Below, piece after piece: positions 8,803 to 18,649 of a stretch of DNA of 26,759 nucleotides; position 1 is the first letter of the stretch; each line of letters starts with the position of its first letter. Location: assembly GCA_002261195.1 (NCBI GenBank), contig MVBO01000175.1:1-26759 (forward strand). Direction: 5' to 3'. This stretch comes from Bifiguratus adelaidae (lineage: Eukaryota > Mucoromycota > Endogonomycetes > Endogonales). Under the pieces are notes generated by a model. The model worked only from the letters and a program-made list of their open reading frames with translations, was not told where the DNA came from and made no database searches. A program made the position numbers and the translations under genes.

Positions 8803-10027
8803 TTATTGACTGCGATAACGCGACAGGAATTCATCCTTGAAAGCGCCAGCTTTGGGCAAGATAATAAATTTGGGCACAGAGTCTGTCACCACGTATTTCG
8901 GCAAGCTCAATATCCGTCCGAGGGGCAACTTTTTACCCACTTTGACAAGTTGCGGTCGAACGCCTTCGTCGTTTTCAAAATAGACTTCTAGTCCTTCGGG
9001 GGTGTATTGTCGTCGCTGATCCCAGGGTGGAGGCTGTTCAAACATGGTTTCCAGGTGATCCAAGAACGTGTCTTGTTCGTGGAAGGCCTGGATGAAATCG
9101 GTTTCTTTGTATTCGGGGTAAAGGAAGAGGACGGGCCACGTCAAAGATTCGGTATCGCGGTCGTAGGTGATGGTTGCCTCGTTGGCAAGGTCTGTATCCG
9201 TGGTATTAGTCATTTTAATGCCGCGTAGCTAGCCATTCCTTGTCAGTCTAGTAAACCGAGTCCTATGGGTTCGCCATCGCCCTACCTGGATGGCATTTTC
9301 AATGTCTTGTTTTCGTTCGCGCTCTCGTCTTTCTCGCTCCTCTGCTTTTCTCCTCTTCTCCTCCAACATCTCCTTCTTTTTGACCGCCTTCTCGCGCTCG
9401 GTTTTCAGGGCAGTGTTTTCGGGATCTGCCAGTAATCCATGGTCACAACAATCAATGGCCTCATCCACTTTGTCTAGAGAATTGAGCGCCTTGGCAGATC
9501 GATAGAGAGCCTTGACATTCTTGGGGTTCAAGCCCAGGGCTTTTGAACAATCGCTCAAGACCTTGCCATAATTGCCTGAAAACATGCCATGGACACTGTT
9601 GAGCATGCAAATCCATCTCTACATATCCACATGGACTTACCCAGCTCCAGGTTGACAGCAGCTCGATTGGTATAGCATTGTTCCATCAAGGTAGCATCGT
9701 TGCAATTGGTGTCAATGGCTTGTGTATAGTACTGTATGGCATTCTGATAGCCACGTTTGCCTAGTTTGAAACTTTCGTTGCCCTGATTCTTGAAGTTCTC
9801 GGCGACCTCTATCGGACAAGGTCAGGACCTTCACTGCCTATTGCTGGAGCCGTACCTTCCGGCGTACCCTCATACGCCAAACTCTGCAATGCAGCCAGGG
9901 TTGTATTCTCTTCAGCGTCTTCAGGCAACTGCGTCATGAACAGTGGCACCTTGTCCATGGCTTTGGACACGTCATTCTCGTCCAGCGCCCACGCTGGTCG
10001 ATCAGGTTGTGGACCAATGGCCGCCAT
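8803..10027 (-). CDS. CNS1: TTC4/Cns1-type Hsp90-Hsp70 co-chaperone (TPR plus wheel domain)
   Basis: Four exons (10027-9856, 9808-9641, 9575-9286, 9228-8803) give 351 aa. Residues about 57-175 form TPR repeats (FKNQGNESFKLGKRGY; YTNRAAVNLELGNYGK; ALYRSAKALNSLDKVDEAI), the Hsp90/Hsp70 C-terminal peptide clamp. A charged helix rich in KKK/EEK/RRK follows to about residue 205. The last 140 residues match the C-terminal wheel domain of Cns1/TTC4 (WPVLFLYPEYKETDF, DQRRQYTPEGLEVYFEN). It is a cytosolic co-chaperone; Cns1 is essential in yeast and linked to Hsp90 clients and elongation factor folding. ATG 10027 is chosen for its ACCATGG context. The gene is divergent from EMC2 with only 47 bp between start codons. 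Confidence 0.88.
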
Positions 10028-10074
10028 GGTCAATACTTGACGATCTCACTCTCGCAAAAAAGAGGTTGCCTTTC
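10028..10074. promoter_or_regulatory. compact bidirectional promoter/leader between CNS1 and EMC2
   Basis: Only 47 bp separate the two opposed ATG codons, so both leaders and the core promoter must be shared or lie inside the opposing coding sequences. No TATA box is seen; an A-rich CGCAAAAAAGAGG lies near the EMC2 side. Confidence 0.55.
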
Positions 10075-11072
10075 ATGGACGTGTCAAGTGCGGTGGATGC
10101 ACTTCGAGCATTACGGATAGATGGCGTACGGGAGTCTGAGCATGCATATCGGTATGGAAAGGTGATTCTAGACGCGCAAAAGGATAAGTCTTTGGGAGAA
10201 GAAGGTAGGTAGAGAGGTTGGATGCCTTGGATGAAATCTCATGTGACTAGTCTGGGCTGTCTATGAGCAGATTACGGTCGCTGCTCTGGACGTGGGCGAG
10301 TTTAGCTTTGCTCAGGTACATGGTTGTGCACTCGTTACTTGCTCGAGCTGACGCTAGAATGACTAGAAATGCATTGACCGACTTAAAGCGCGGTTTCCAA
10401 AGTCTGCTCGTGTCAAGCGGTTGGTGGGGATGAAATATGAGGCAGAAGGAAACTTGGACAAGGCCGCTAAAGAGTATGATGAGATCCTTGAGGAAGATGA
10501 AACAAACATGGCAAGTCGATTTGATTGTCCGCTTGTCTGTTCGATGGATTAACTCTTTACTAGCCGGCCGCAAAACGAAAGGTCGCACTACTCAAAGAGC
10601 GGGGCAACATCAAGGACGCCATTGCTTCATGTACGCAGATTATCGACAATTATTATAACGATGCCGAGAGCTGGTTGGAATTGGCAGAATTGCACCTATG
10701 TATATACCAGTACGAGCAAGCCGCATTCTGTCTCGAGGAACTGATTCTCTTGCACGGTGCCAATCACATCTTTTACCTCAAGTACGCAGACGTCATGTAC
10801 ACTATGGGGGAGATTGAATTAGCTCTCAAGAATTACCTCAAGGTCATTGAGCTTTGCAAAGATCATGTTCGCGGCATGTACGGCGTATTGCTGGCAAGTA
10901 TATCCAAATGATCTCCCTAACATGCGCTTACCTGCCTTACTAGTGCACGAGAAAGATGAGCAACGATGAGATCAATGATGCGCTGAACGAATTAGCCACA
11001 GAACGTCTACTAGCTGTGTACTCTTCGCAAAAATCATCCAACCTAGATGTCTTGAGGCAATTTTTGGAATAG
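10075..11072 (+). CDS. EMC2: ER membrane protein complex subunit 2 (EMC2/TTC35), TPR protein
   Basis: Five exons (10075-10204, 10251-10315, 10367-10510, 10564-10893, 10944-11072) give 265 aa, close to the usual EMC2 length. The family pattern is clear: RVKRLVGMKYEAEGN, EYDEILEEDETN, AAKRKVALLKERGN, ESWLELAELHLCIYQYEQA and AAFCLEELILLHGANHIFY (TPR repeats). EMC2 is the soluble cytosolic scaffold subunit of the EMC, which inserts tail-anchored and multipass proteins into the ER membrane. Introns 1 and 2 are GT-AG. Introns 3 (10511-10563) and 4 (10894-10943) both begin GCAAGT. Only these GC donors keep the conserved frame, since the nearby GT would shift it. The start is the first ATG in the conserved frame. 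Confidence 0.88.
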
Positions 11073-11219
11073 ATTCATCCATACATCATGTCTTGAACCT
11101 ACATCTACTCACATCTATTGTATGTACAACTTGCGCTTCCAGGCAACTAATTGACAAGTCAATTAAACAATGTATTTACAATAGAAGAGGGACACGCTCG
11201 AAAGCGCGTATCGTGTAAA

Positions 11220-13601
11220 CTAGTCTATGCTAAGTTTAATTGGAGAGTGAACCGTCCGTAGCAAACTCTTGCAAAATTGCTGAACATTCGAGTCTTGTAG
11301 CAACGTCAAAAACATCTTTTGTTTTTGCCCCTTCCAACCCGTATCCGCATCCATGATGTAGCATGTCGGGAACTTGCGGGCTTGCCGCAAAGATTGCAAA
11401 TCCTCACCGTTCGCCAAGGGCAAGTTCCATGGAAAACTCTTTTGATTGAGTCGACGAAAGTACCTCTAGAAAAGTAGCAGTGCTGTGAGCAAGTTTTGCT
11501 TGGCTGACCTGACCCTCATATTGTCCAGGCCATATATATTGGCGACAACCCAGTTGACATCGCACACGATTCGCAAATTGGATAGGAAAATATTGCCTTG
11601 CAGATGATCAAAAAGTTATTCGATAGCGGTCAGAACGTTCTTCGCCGCCACAAGAGAGGTTTGCATGACCTTGTGTTGAAATTGCTCTTGCGCCGAGATG
11701 GGTGAGACCATCAATACGTTGCGGTAGGAAGCGGAAGTGAATGGGTATCCCTCGGATCCAGAATTGACTCAACGCTTCCAGCTCCCCTGTGGTGACGGCA
11801 TTTTGAATCAGCTCCTGTATGGACATGAGTTGCAAAGGAGCATCCGAGTATTCGCTTTCCCCTGGTAGGGGTAATGCCCAATCCAAAAGGTCTGCCTCCA
11901 ACTGTAGGCAAAAGTCGATGGAGCCAAACGTGGGGACATCGAAAACATGCAGTAAGAGCTCGTCGGTGAATGCGTCATCACGCTTGTACCATTTCTTGAC
12001 GAGAACGGTAACGTGATTAAAGCTTTTGATGGAGCAACGCGTCTCTAACGTCTCGTCAGGTAACGCTTCAACGTATGGCAATTTCTGAAAACGAGCCATG
12101 AAATCATCCCCAGACATGATACTGTGAAAGTTCCGCACGACACAGAGCGGTTGAATTGTCGTATTGGATGTTTCGGGTACCTTGTCTGTTTCAGGATTTA
12201 CTCAATTCGCGCCCAGAGGTCTTCCCATGTGATTGAAGCACTTTGGTGCGCTTCATGTGCTAAAAAAAGGAATCAATAGACACTCCGCATGAGACGTGTC
12301 CCCTCCTGGCGTTCCATACTTTCTGCGGTAACAGTAGCTGAATCTCCATCGTTCGCAGATGCAGTCTCTTGATTCGGTTGTATGGCATAGCCGATCCGAA
12401 GCGCGTGACTTGCGTGCCTCATGCTTGACTTTACGCTCTGGGTCATTAGGGACCCCAACCCACGCTCATGTAGTGGGTTCGAAGTCTTTTATTATTATGG
12501 ACCAGAATGGTATGAATCTTGAATGTGTAAAGCGACGCATTGTCGAAGGCGTCGGCGACAACTTCTAAAGAATGAGAAGCATGGAATTCCTTTAGCTCTT
12601 TCACCTCGCCAGGTGAAAACTTGCGTGTGCTGAAGGTATTGAGGCGTTCCACTCTAGAACGATGACCAGTGCACACATCGCCATGATTACGCCGGAATCC
12701 ATGAGGTTGGCTATACTACAGTAATGCTTGCAAAAGCTTCGCTCGTGCATGTAAGATGGTGGACTGAGAGTAACGTACTATGTCACAAGATGTGGCACCC
12801 ATCGATGCGGTTCCAGAGCTTCCATAGTGGGAGCCTGAATGCGGAAATAGCCTGATCGAGTGACTCCGAGACGCATGAAAGTCTCATAATCTTGATTGGT
12901 GAATATGTTTCAATCTTGTCTCGCTCGCAAAACGGTACCGGTGGATTTTGATGGTGCTTTGAGAATAGAGGGATCATGTGGTTGAGTGATGTCTGGCTTG
13001 GTGTAAACTTGCCAGCCTTGAGAGATGAATTGGGACAACTCTTCCAGCTTATGTAGATTGGCCCATATACTCGGTCCTTGACCATTAGGCGAGACGATCC
13101 ACTCGTACAAGCGTTCATCTTTCAGACGAATGGCCATTGATTGGGGCGGCTGAGGTGTGCCGTCAAGTTTTCGTTTCTTCATCACCACACATTCAGGTAA
13201 GAGGAGATTTGCTTTTGCTTTTGCTGCTTGCGTGTTGACTAAGATTTTAATGCCGACCTCCTTGCAATGTATTATGAGGACTGGAAACCCTGGTTGGGGC
13301 CACAGTCTATTGTTGGAGGTTTACCATACGACGTATCGGTGGAGAGATCGGATAGATCGGTATCAAGCGCATACATGGCAGCGTTGAGTTTATTAAATTC
13401 AGCAAAGAGCTTTCGTATATCTGCTTCATTGGCCGTGCGCCTTGTGGTGCAAACTTGAATACATTCTAGGTTATTCCGTACACATCGAGTGCATTTGACA
13501 GGAGATGTATATGTTGAAATTTCGGGCATCAAGCATTTTCGTCGAGCCATGTGACACTGCTCGCATGGAGTTGCTCGCTTTGTGAATTGCCATGTTCCCA
13601 T
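11220..13601 (-). CDS. Zn(II)2Cys6 fungal transcription factor with middle homology region; 3' half unresolved
   Basis: Residues 10-50 carry a fungal binuclear zinc cluster: Cys13, 16, 23, 37, 40 and 47 (CEQCHMARRKC ... CTRCVRNNLEC), a DNA-binding domain for CGG-type sites. Exons 13601-13325, 13238-12939, 12890-12779, 12715-12677, 12629-12503 and 12437-12282 join in frame to 337 aa. They enter the fungal-specific regulatory domain (YFRIQAP, MAITRKFSPGE, DAFDNASLYTFK, ALRIGYAIQ, MERQEGTRLMRS). Continuation at 12180 (VVRNFHSIMSGDDF, KLPYVEALPDE) after a 101-nt intron is tentative. Near 11720-11600 the conserved reading changes frame and meets TAA at 11616-11618. A final exon, 11465-11220, is plausible (RYFRRLNQKSFPW). 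It is either a spliced gene with short unusual introns or a decaying gene. It may regulate the catabolic block that starts 0.5 kb upstream of its start codon. Confidence 0.68.
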
Positions 13602-14059
13602 AGTCGCTCGCTATTTGAGTATGAAAAGAGAACAGTGCGAAGAAAGAGTGGGCTTTATCTTTGCAATCTACATATTTAAGACTAAGAGATATTACTCCGT
13701 CGGAATCCGGATATTACGCAAACATTTCCTGTTTTTGCAGTTCCTAACCATGTATGAACACGAGGTTATTACATGGCTCGCCATTTGTTTGACGAACAAT
13801 GGATTTACTTCGCAGATTTCCATATTAGGTAATTAATTAGCCTGAATAGGCAGAAAGGCGGCGTACGTGCGTTTGTCCGTGGCCGAAGTTTCTCTCAAGT
13901 TACCGTCGATAACGAATCGTTAACGGTGATCGAATAAAGGCTCGCAAGTTGCACGTCTTTGATGTATTTAGCCGCCATTTGTCAGGGGGCCTCTTAATCT
14001 CGGTTATATCTAGCGGAATCCTTTCTCTCGTTTACAGCTACTGACCATCTTTGTGCTGA
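13602..14059. other. intergenic, promoter side of the Zn2Cys6 gene
   Basis: About 460 bp, AT-rich, with no protein-like reading frame on either strand. It separates the transcription factor (minus) from the 3' end of the DUF2264 gene. Confidence 0.55.
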
Positions 14060-15971
14060 TCAATTGCTGCGGCGAACATAATGCTTCACCACCTCTACTT
14101 GCCGACTTTCGTGCCGGAAAATATCTTGTAGCTCATTCACTGTGGGTGCGTCTGGAGGTTGTGACCAGATAGATTTGGCGACCTCTCCGTTAGGATCAGC
14201 TAATACAGCACATGCCAGGACAGTCGGACCTCCCGCTTCCACATCACCTCTCAATTGTGGAACAAACGTTCGTGGGAACATTAAGCTTGTGTTACCATGT
14301 GGAGCGATAACTCTTGCCGAACGTGAAGGCGACGAGAGGTCTACAATGCCGCTAAAGTCACCCAGCGAGCTTTCGACCCACGCTGATCCCGCGTGACTGT
14401 GTGCTTTGTCGGCGTTGAGGTCCGTTCGAGGTGCGGCGAAACCACCTTCAATGGTGGTCAGCAATCTAGGAGACGATATCCTGTGAACTCTTATGTGCCA
14501 TTGCCCACGAGGAATCAACCAGGTTTCAACCTGAACATCAGACCATGGCTTCCAGAGAGAGAAAAGAATATCGTCCGCAATGTGCGCATCAACGCAATGC
14601 TCTCTCACCCGATAGTGCTTTCCATCGTCACTGAGAGCAATCATACTGTCAAAAGTACCAATTTCGAAGCCAAGAGAGTCGCTTTCAACGCTGAAGCCAT
14701 ACCTTGATGAGTAGGCAAACTTCTGGTACTTTTCGGGAACAAATCTCATTGTCTGGCCCGTATCAGGCCCAGCTGTCAGGCCCAGCTGTCAGCATAACTG
14801 TGTGCCCAGGTTGATGAGTGAACACCATGCCGACGGTTGACATCGCGGCAACGGGTGGCCTATCCGACAAAGGGAGTTCCTGTGCACTCCAAAAGGGATG
14901 TGTTGCCGGTAGGATGATGGGCGTGAATGCTTTCATAGCCCACCACGGTGAACCTGTTGAGTTGTAGCGCTCGGCCATGAATTGGTTCGGATACGCATAT
15001 CCAATGGTCAGTATACCATCGTCGAAGCGAGTGATTGGTTGCGAAGCCCACCATCGAAGGTTCCGTAGATACAGTCCCTTTATAACACCCCAAGGTAAAA
15101 CCTCCACATTGGCGAGTGCAAGCGCTCCCCAAAAGCCTGCAACTGCAAGACGATACGTCAGACTGCGACCATAAGGTACGTTGGCACCCGTATCAGCAAA
15201 CCAGTGTTGGAAGTGCAGTGCGAACTTGCGGGCGCGATCCCTAAATCTATCACCTCGCGCCTTATCTCTAGGTCGATAGACGACGTAGATGAGTCCATAG
15301 AAATGCATGGCAAAGGCATTGTAATAATCGATGCGCTGAGTGTCTCCTTCGTCGTCACCATCTCGATACCATCCGTCGTCAATGTATAGACTTTCCAAAT
15401 CTTGCAGATACGCCTCCGTCGTGGATTCATCAACTTGAATTCCCACCTTCTCAAGGCCAAGATCGACCATTACTCTGAAAAACTTGTGATTGTTGCCATG
15501 ATGATCAGAGTTGCGGCTATCCACCAAGTACTTTGCGACATTTTTCTTGGTTGCTTCATCCAATGGATCCCAAATGTGCTCGGGAACAAGCAGCAGTGCG
15601 TAGCCGAGGGCAGCCATCTCTACTTGCCGCTGATCAAAGGAATTCACATCGCCCCAATACTCTGGGTGTGTTGGATCCGTTCCATTCTTCAGCCCCTCAC
15701 GGTACAGGTTCCAATGCGCGAATGGAGCGCCGCCGGCTACCATCGGCGCAATACCAAAGAGGGGCCTCGCAAATCCTTCGAAATCGCACGCTGCACGGTC
15801 ACACGTCGCTCCAGAGGCATCAAACTGTACTCTTGCCTTACCCTTCGAGAAGGCCGGTAACAACGGATTGAAGAGACCGTGAACGGCCTGTATCACATCA
15901 TCACGCGTCTTGAAGTCATTTCCGGCCAATGGATTGAAATGCGTTTGCGGGACGGCGCTAGAATCGATCAT
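14060..15971 (-). pseudogene. DUF2264 protein gene broken by a 13-bp tandem duplication
   Basis: Intronless. The first frame (15971-14763) encodes a DUF2264 protein: NPLAGNDFKTRDDV, FEGFARPLFGIAP, PEYWGDVNSFDQRQVE, HHGNNHKFFRV, GWYRDGDDEGDTQRIDYYN, HFQHWFADTGANVPYGRSLT and PNQFMAERYNSTGSPWW. It then meets TGA immediately after a duplicated 13-mer. The rest of the protein continues in another frame from about 14763 to 14060 (TGQTMRFVPEKYQKFAYSS onward, a beta-rich C-terminal part). Without the extra copy the two halves would read through as one protein of about 630 aa. DUF2264 proteins often sit in polysaccharide-utilisation loci and are thought to act on uronic-acid glycans; I recall but cannot confirm a link to a beta-glucuronidase family. 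No signal peptide. A TATAAAA lies about 60 bp before the ATG. Confidence 0.82.
14764..14789. repeat. 13-bp direct tandem duplication inside DUF2264
   Basis: CAGGCCCAGCTGT occurs twice without a gap (14764-14776 and 14777-14789), followed by CAG. The 13-nt length shifts the frame and creates the early stop. Confidence 0.95.
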
Positions 15972-16031
15972 GATGCAAGTGCTGAAGGTTTGGGAAATTC
16001 CGAGCAGTGCGTGAGGTGCAGCGTGTTGATC

Positions 16032-16038
16032 TTTTATA
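16032..16038 (-). promoter_or_regulatory. TATA box of the DUF2264 gene
   Basis: TATAAAA on the minus strand, about 60 bp upstream of ATG 15971. The 719 bp between this gene and the transporter form a divergent intergenic region that also holds a gene remnant. Confidence 0.5.
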
Positions 16039-16284
16039 AATTTTGAAGTTGAAGCTTAAAATGCAGGCAAGACAGATGACATTTTTCGACGCTGAACTTG
16101 CTCTGGTTAGGTATAGCGGTTACTATGCCAAGTCACGCGTGTACATGAGCGCTCTTTCGGCTTGTAAATGCGGTAAATTTCCATTTGCAGACATTCGTCC
16201 ATGGTCCGAGACATTGTGAAGCGGCTTCGCCGTACTCTGACGACCAGTCCAATACCGCGGATTGCAACGCAAACCCCTGTCGGC

Positions 16285-16630
16285 TCATCTAGGCGTCATC
16301 CCCATTGCCAACATGACGTTGAGCATGAAACCATGGTGGTTTCTGTAGCGAGCACTTCGGCCCACGGTCCGTAAAGGTGTAGCCATTTCTGGAACAAGTT
16401 CCAGTTTGGGAGATATATGCAGGGTCTTCCCTTCTGGGAAATTCCCCACGGGGCGACGCCCATACGCTGGGAAAGGGATGGAGTTTGGATCACGCGATTG
16501 AGCGTTGATCTCACACTGAGCTACATGCGTGGGTAGGCTGGCAAGACGTGAGAGCGCTCGGACTTACCCTAGCTATAGTCAAATTACTGATATTGTCCAA
16601 TTCTACGACAGGTATACTTTGGGTTACTCT
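16285..16630 (-). pseudogene. remnant of an unidentified spliced gene (two exons)
   Basis: I do not recognise the family. On the minus strand an open stretch, 16630-16568 (SIPVVELDNISNLTIAR), ends at a strong GTAAGT donor. A 52-nt intron (16567-16516) ends GCTCAG, and the next exon, 16515-16285, continues in the same phase for 76 codons to TGA. That exon holds IPFPAYGRRPVGNF, LELVPEMATPLRTVG and RNHHGFMLNVMLAMGM. The composition and the exact phase match look coding. There is no start: the frame meets TGA just upstream and then runs into the transporter promoter. It therefore looks like the 3' end of an older gene truncated by arrival or rearrangement of the transporter region. Confidence 0.42.
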
Positions 16631-16690
16631 TCATCTTACATCTCCGACAGCTGAGAGATAAAAAGGTGTCAAGCATGAAAGCCATATTGC

Positions 16691-18323
16691 ATGGTTCCTC
16701 CGTTCCACGTGACCATACATCAAGATTCCCAACCAAGATCAAGAGACATCATGATGCATACCAAGCCTGCTGGCGGTGAAAGCACCATGCTTAGAGATGT
16801 TATACCTAAGCGTGACAAGATGTGGTGGCATTATCCAGCTTTGCGCACGCTGAATTTCCTATTACTATGTGCGATTGTCTGTGATATCACCAACGGCTAT
16901 GACGGATCCATGCTGAGCGGATTGCAAATCCTTAAGAACTGGCAAGGTTACTTTAACCATCCTGCAGGTGCAATCCTGGGTGTCATGAGCAGTGGAACGC
17001 GCTTCGGACAGATTGGATCACTTCTCGTATAAGCATGGCTACTCCGGACGTTTGGACGAAGACGTCCTATCGCAATCGGCTCTGCTATTCTGCTTGTCGG
17101 CGTTGTTCTGCAAGCAGCAGCGACCAATCTGACAATGTTCGTGATCGGACGTGTTCTCATTGGTTTTGGTAATGGTATTCAAATAACGGCGTATCCTGTA
17201 CTGGTTGCTGAATTGGCCTATCCAACACAGCGCACACACATTACTGGCTTCATGAATACAACAGGCTCGCTCGGCTCCCTGATGGCCGCTTGGATCACTT
17301 TCGCAACTGGTACCGCGGCCATCTCACTGACCACCTGGAGCTGGCGCTTACCTAGTCTACTGCAAGCTGTATCGTCTCTCTTGCAATTGACGCTCAGCTT
17401 CTTCGTGCCAGAATCGCCACGTTGGCTAGTCTACAACAACAGGAGGGAAGAAGCCTACCGCCTCCTGGTCAAGTATTACGCTGAAGGCAATGAATCTTCA
17501 CCTCTACTACAATTTGAAATGGCCGAGATTGACAATGCGCTGGAAGCTGAAAAGGCACAGTCGCTTGGTACATGGATGGAGTGGTTCCGAACTCGCGGTA
17601 ACCGATACCGGATTTTCATCGTGCTCACCTCCGGCTTCATAATCCAATGGTGCGGCAACGCATTGATATCCTGCTATATCAAACTCATACTTGATTCCAG
17701 TGGCATCACTGACGCCAAAACGCAATTGCTCATCAATGGAGGCACCAATATCAGTGGGGTTTGCTTCGGTATTTTTTGGTCCTTCTTCATTGAACGCATG
17801 GGTCGTCGTCCGCTGTGCTTGATTGGTATGGCGGGTATGTTTGTCGCTTTCCTCTTGCTTACCATCTTGACCAGCGTCAATCAATCTATTGGCTATTCGA
17901 ATCATGCTATCTCTGGTGCTACAGTAGCGATGATTTTCATCTTTGGTGCCTTCTACAAGATTGCCTGGCCCCATGGTACCCAGCTACATTGCTGAAGTCA
18001 GTCCTTACAATCTGCGTGCCAAGGCTTTCGTCGTCAATGGATTTGGTGATGCAGCTGCTAACGTGTTCAGCAGCTTCGTCAATCCGATTGCCCTTGCCGC
18101 TTTGGGGTGGAAGTACTATATCGTTTGGTGCTGTGTACTGGTCAGCAATTTTACTCTCATCTACTTATTCTTCCCAAAGACAAAGCGACTTTCTCTTGAG
18201 GAAGTCGCAGAGAAATTCGATGGCACGAAGCTCGATCTCAAGATGATGGACGAGGAAAACGCATTCGCCAACGCACCGCCAAGAGAAGTGTATATCCTCG
18301 AGAAGTCAAAAGTGATGGACTGA
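16691..18323 (+). pseudogene. MFS sugar-porter-family transporter, broken by a nonsense codon and a frameshift
   Basis: Intronless. The joined frames read as a 12-helix sugar porter of about 540 aa: FLLLCAIVCDITNGYDGSML (helix 1 with the D-x-x-x-GYD pattern), FGRRRPIAIG, VIGRVLIGFGNGIQ, PESPRWLVYNNR, ERMGRRPL and, in the second frame, VPSYIAEVSPYNLRAKAF and TKRLSLEEVAEKFDG. This type (lactose/uronate/quinate-like permeases of fungi) imports mono- or disaccharides across the plasma membrane. TAA at 17030-17032 interrupts the first half; the same frame resumes at the next codon. At a CCCC run (17969-17972) the frame shifts by one and the original frame stops soon after. Splicing out either lesion would remove conserved motifs. 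A GATAAAAAG box lies about 30 bp before ATG 16691; ATG 16751 is an alternative start. Confidence 0.82.
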
Positions 18324-18649
18324 TACGGCACATTATATTTATCGTCTTCTCCTTTTGACACAGGAGCAATCGTTTCCTCCGTTCTGATAACCTTGTAACT
18401 TTGCGTTCGACGTCTTGTATATATCGTTATATTGGGATTAATGAACAGGGTCGTCATCTATATCATTTCACCTGCTAATGCATACATTTTACGTATGCGG
18501 CGTCTTTGCACACAGTACATGACCGTAAACATGGTAGCAGCATCTAGTGTACCAGAAATAATCCCAGTCCTTAGAACATTACGAGACAAGCAATACTGCC
18601 TGTCTATATTTAAAGTGCAAAGGTATTCATCCACTTTAGAATCCCACAT
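18324..18649. other. convergent 3' flanks of transporter and GH88 genes
   Basis: A 326-bp AT-rich stretch between two convergent genes. No gene seen. Confidence 0.6.

Noticed and set aside
16296-16514. A 72-codon minus-strand frame in the DUF2264/transporter gap
   Set aside because: It overlaps the spliced remnant in another frame, and the remnant's reading is far more protein-like.
17027-17061. A GTATAA donor that could splice out the transporter stop codon
   Set aside because: Any nearby acceptor would delete the conserved loop with GRRRP, and the reading frame continues normally right after TAA.
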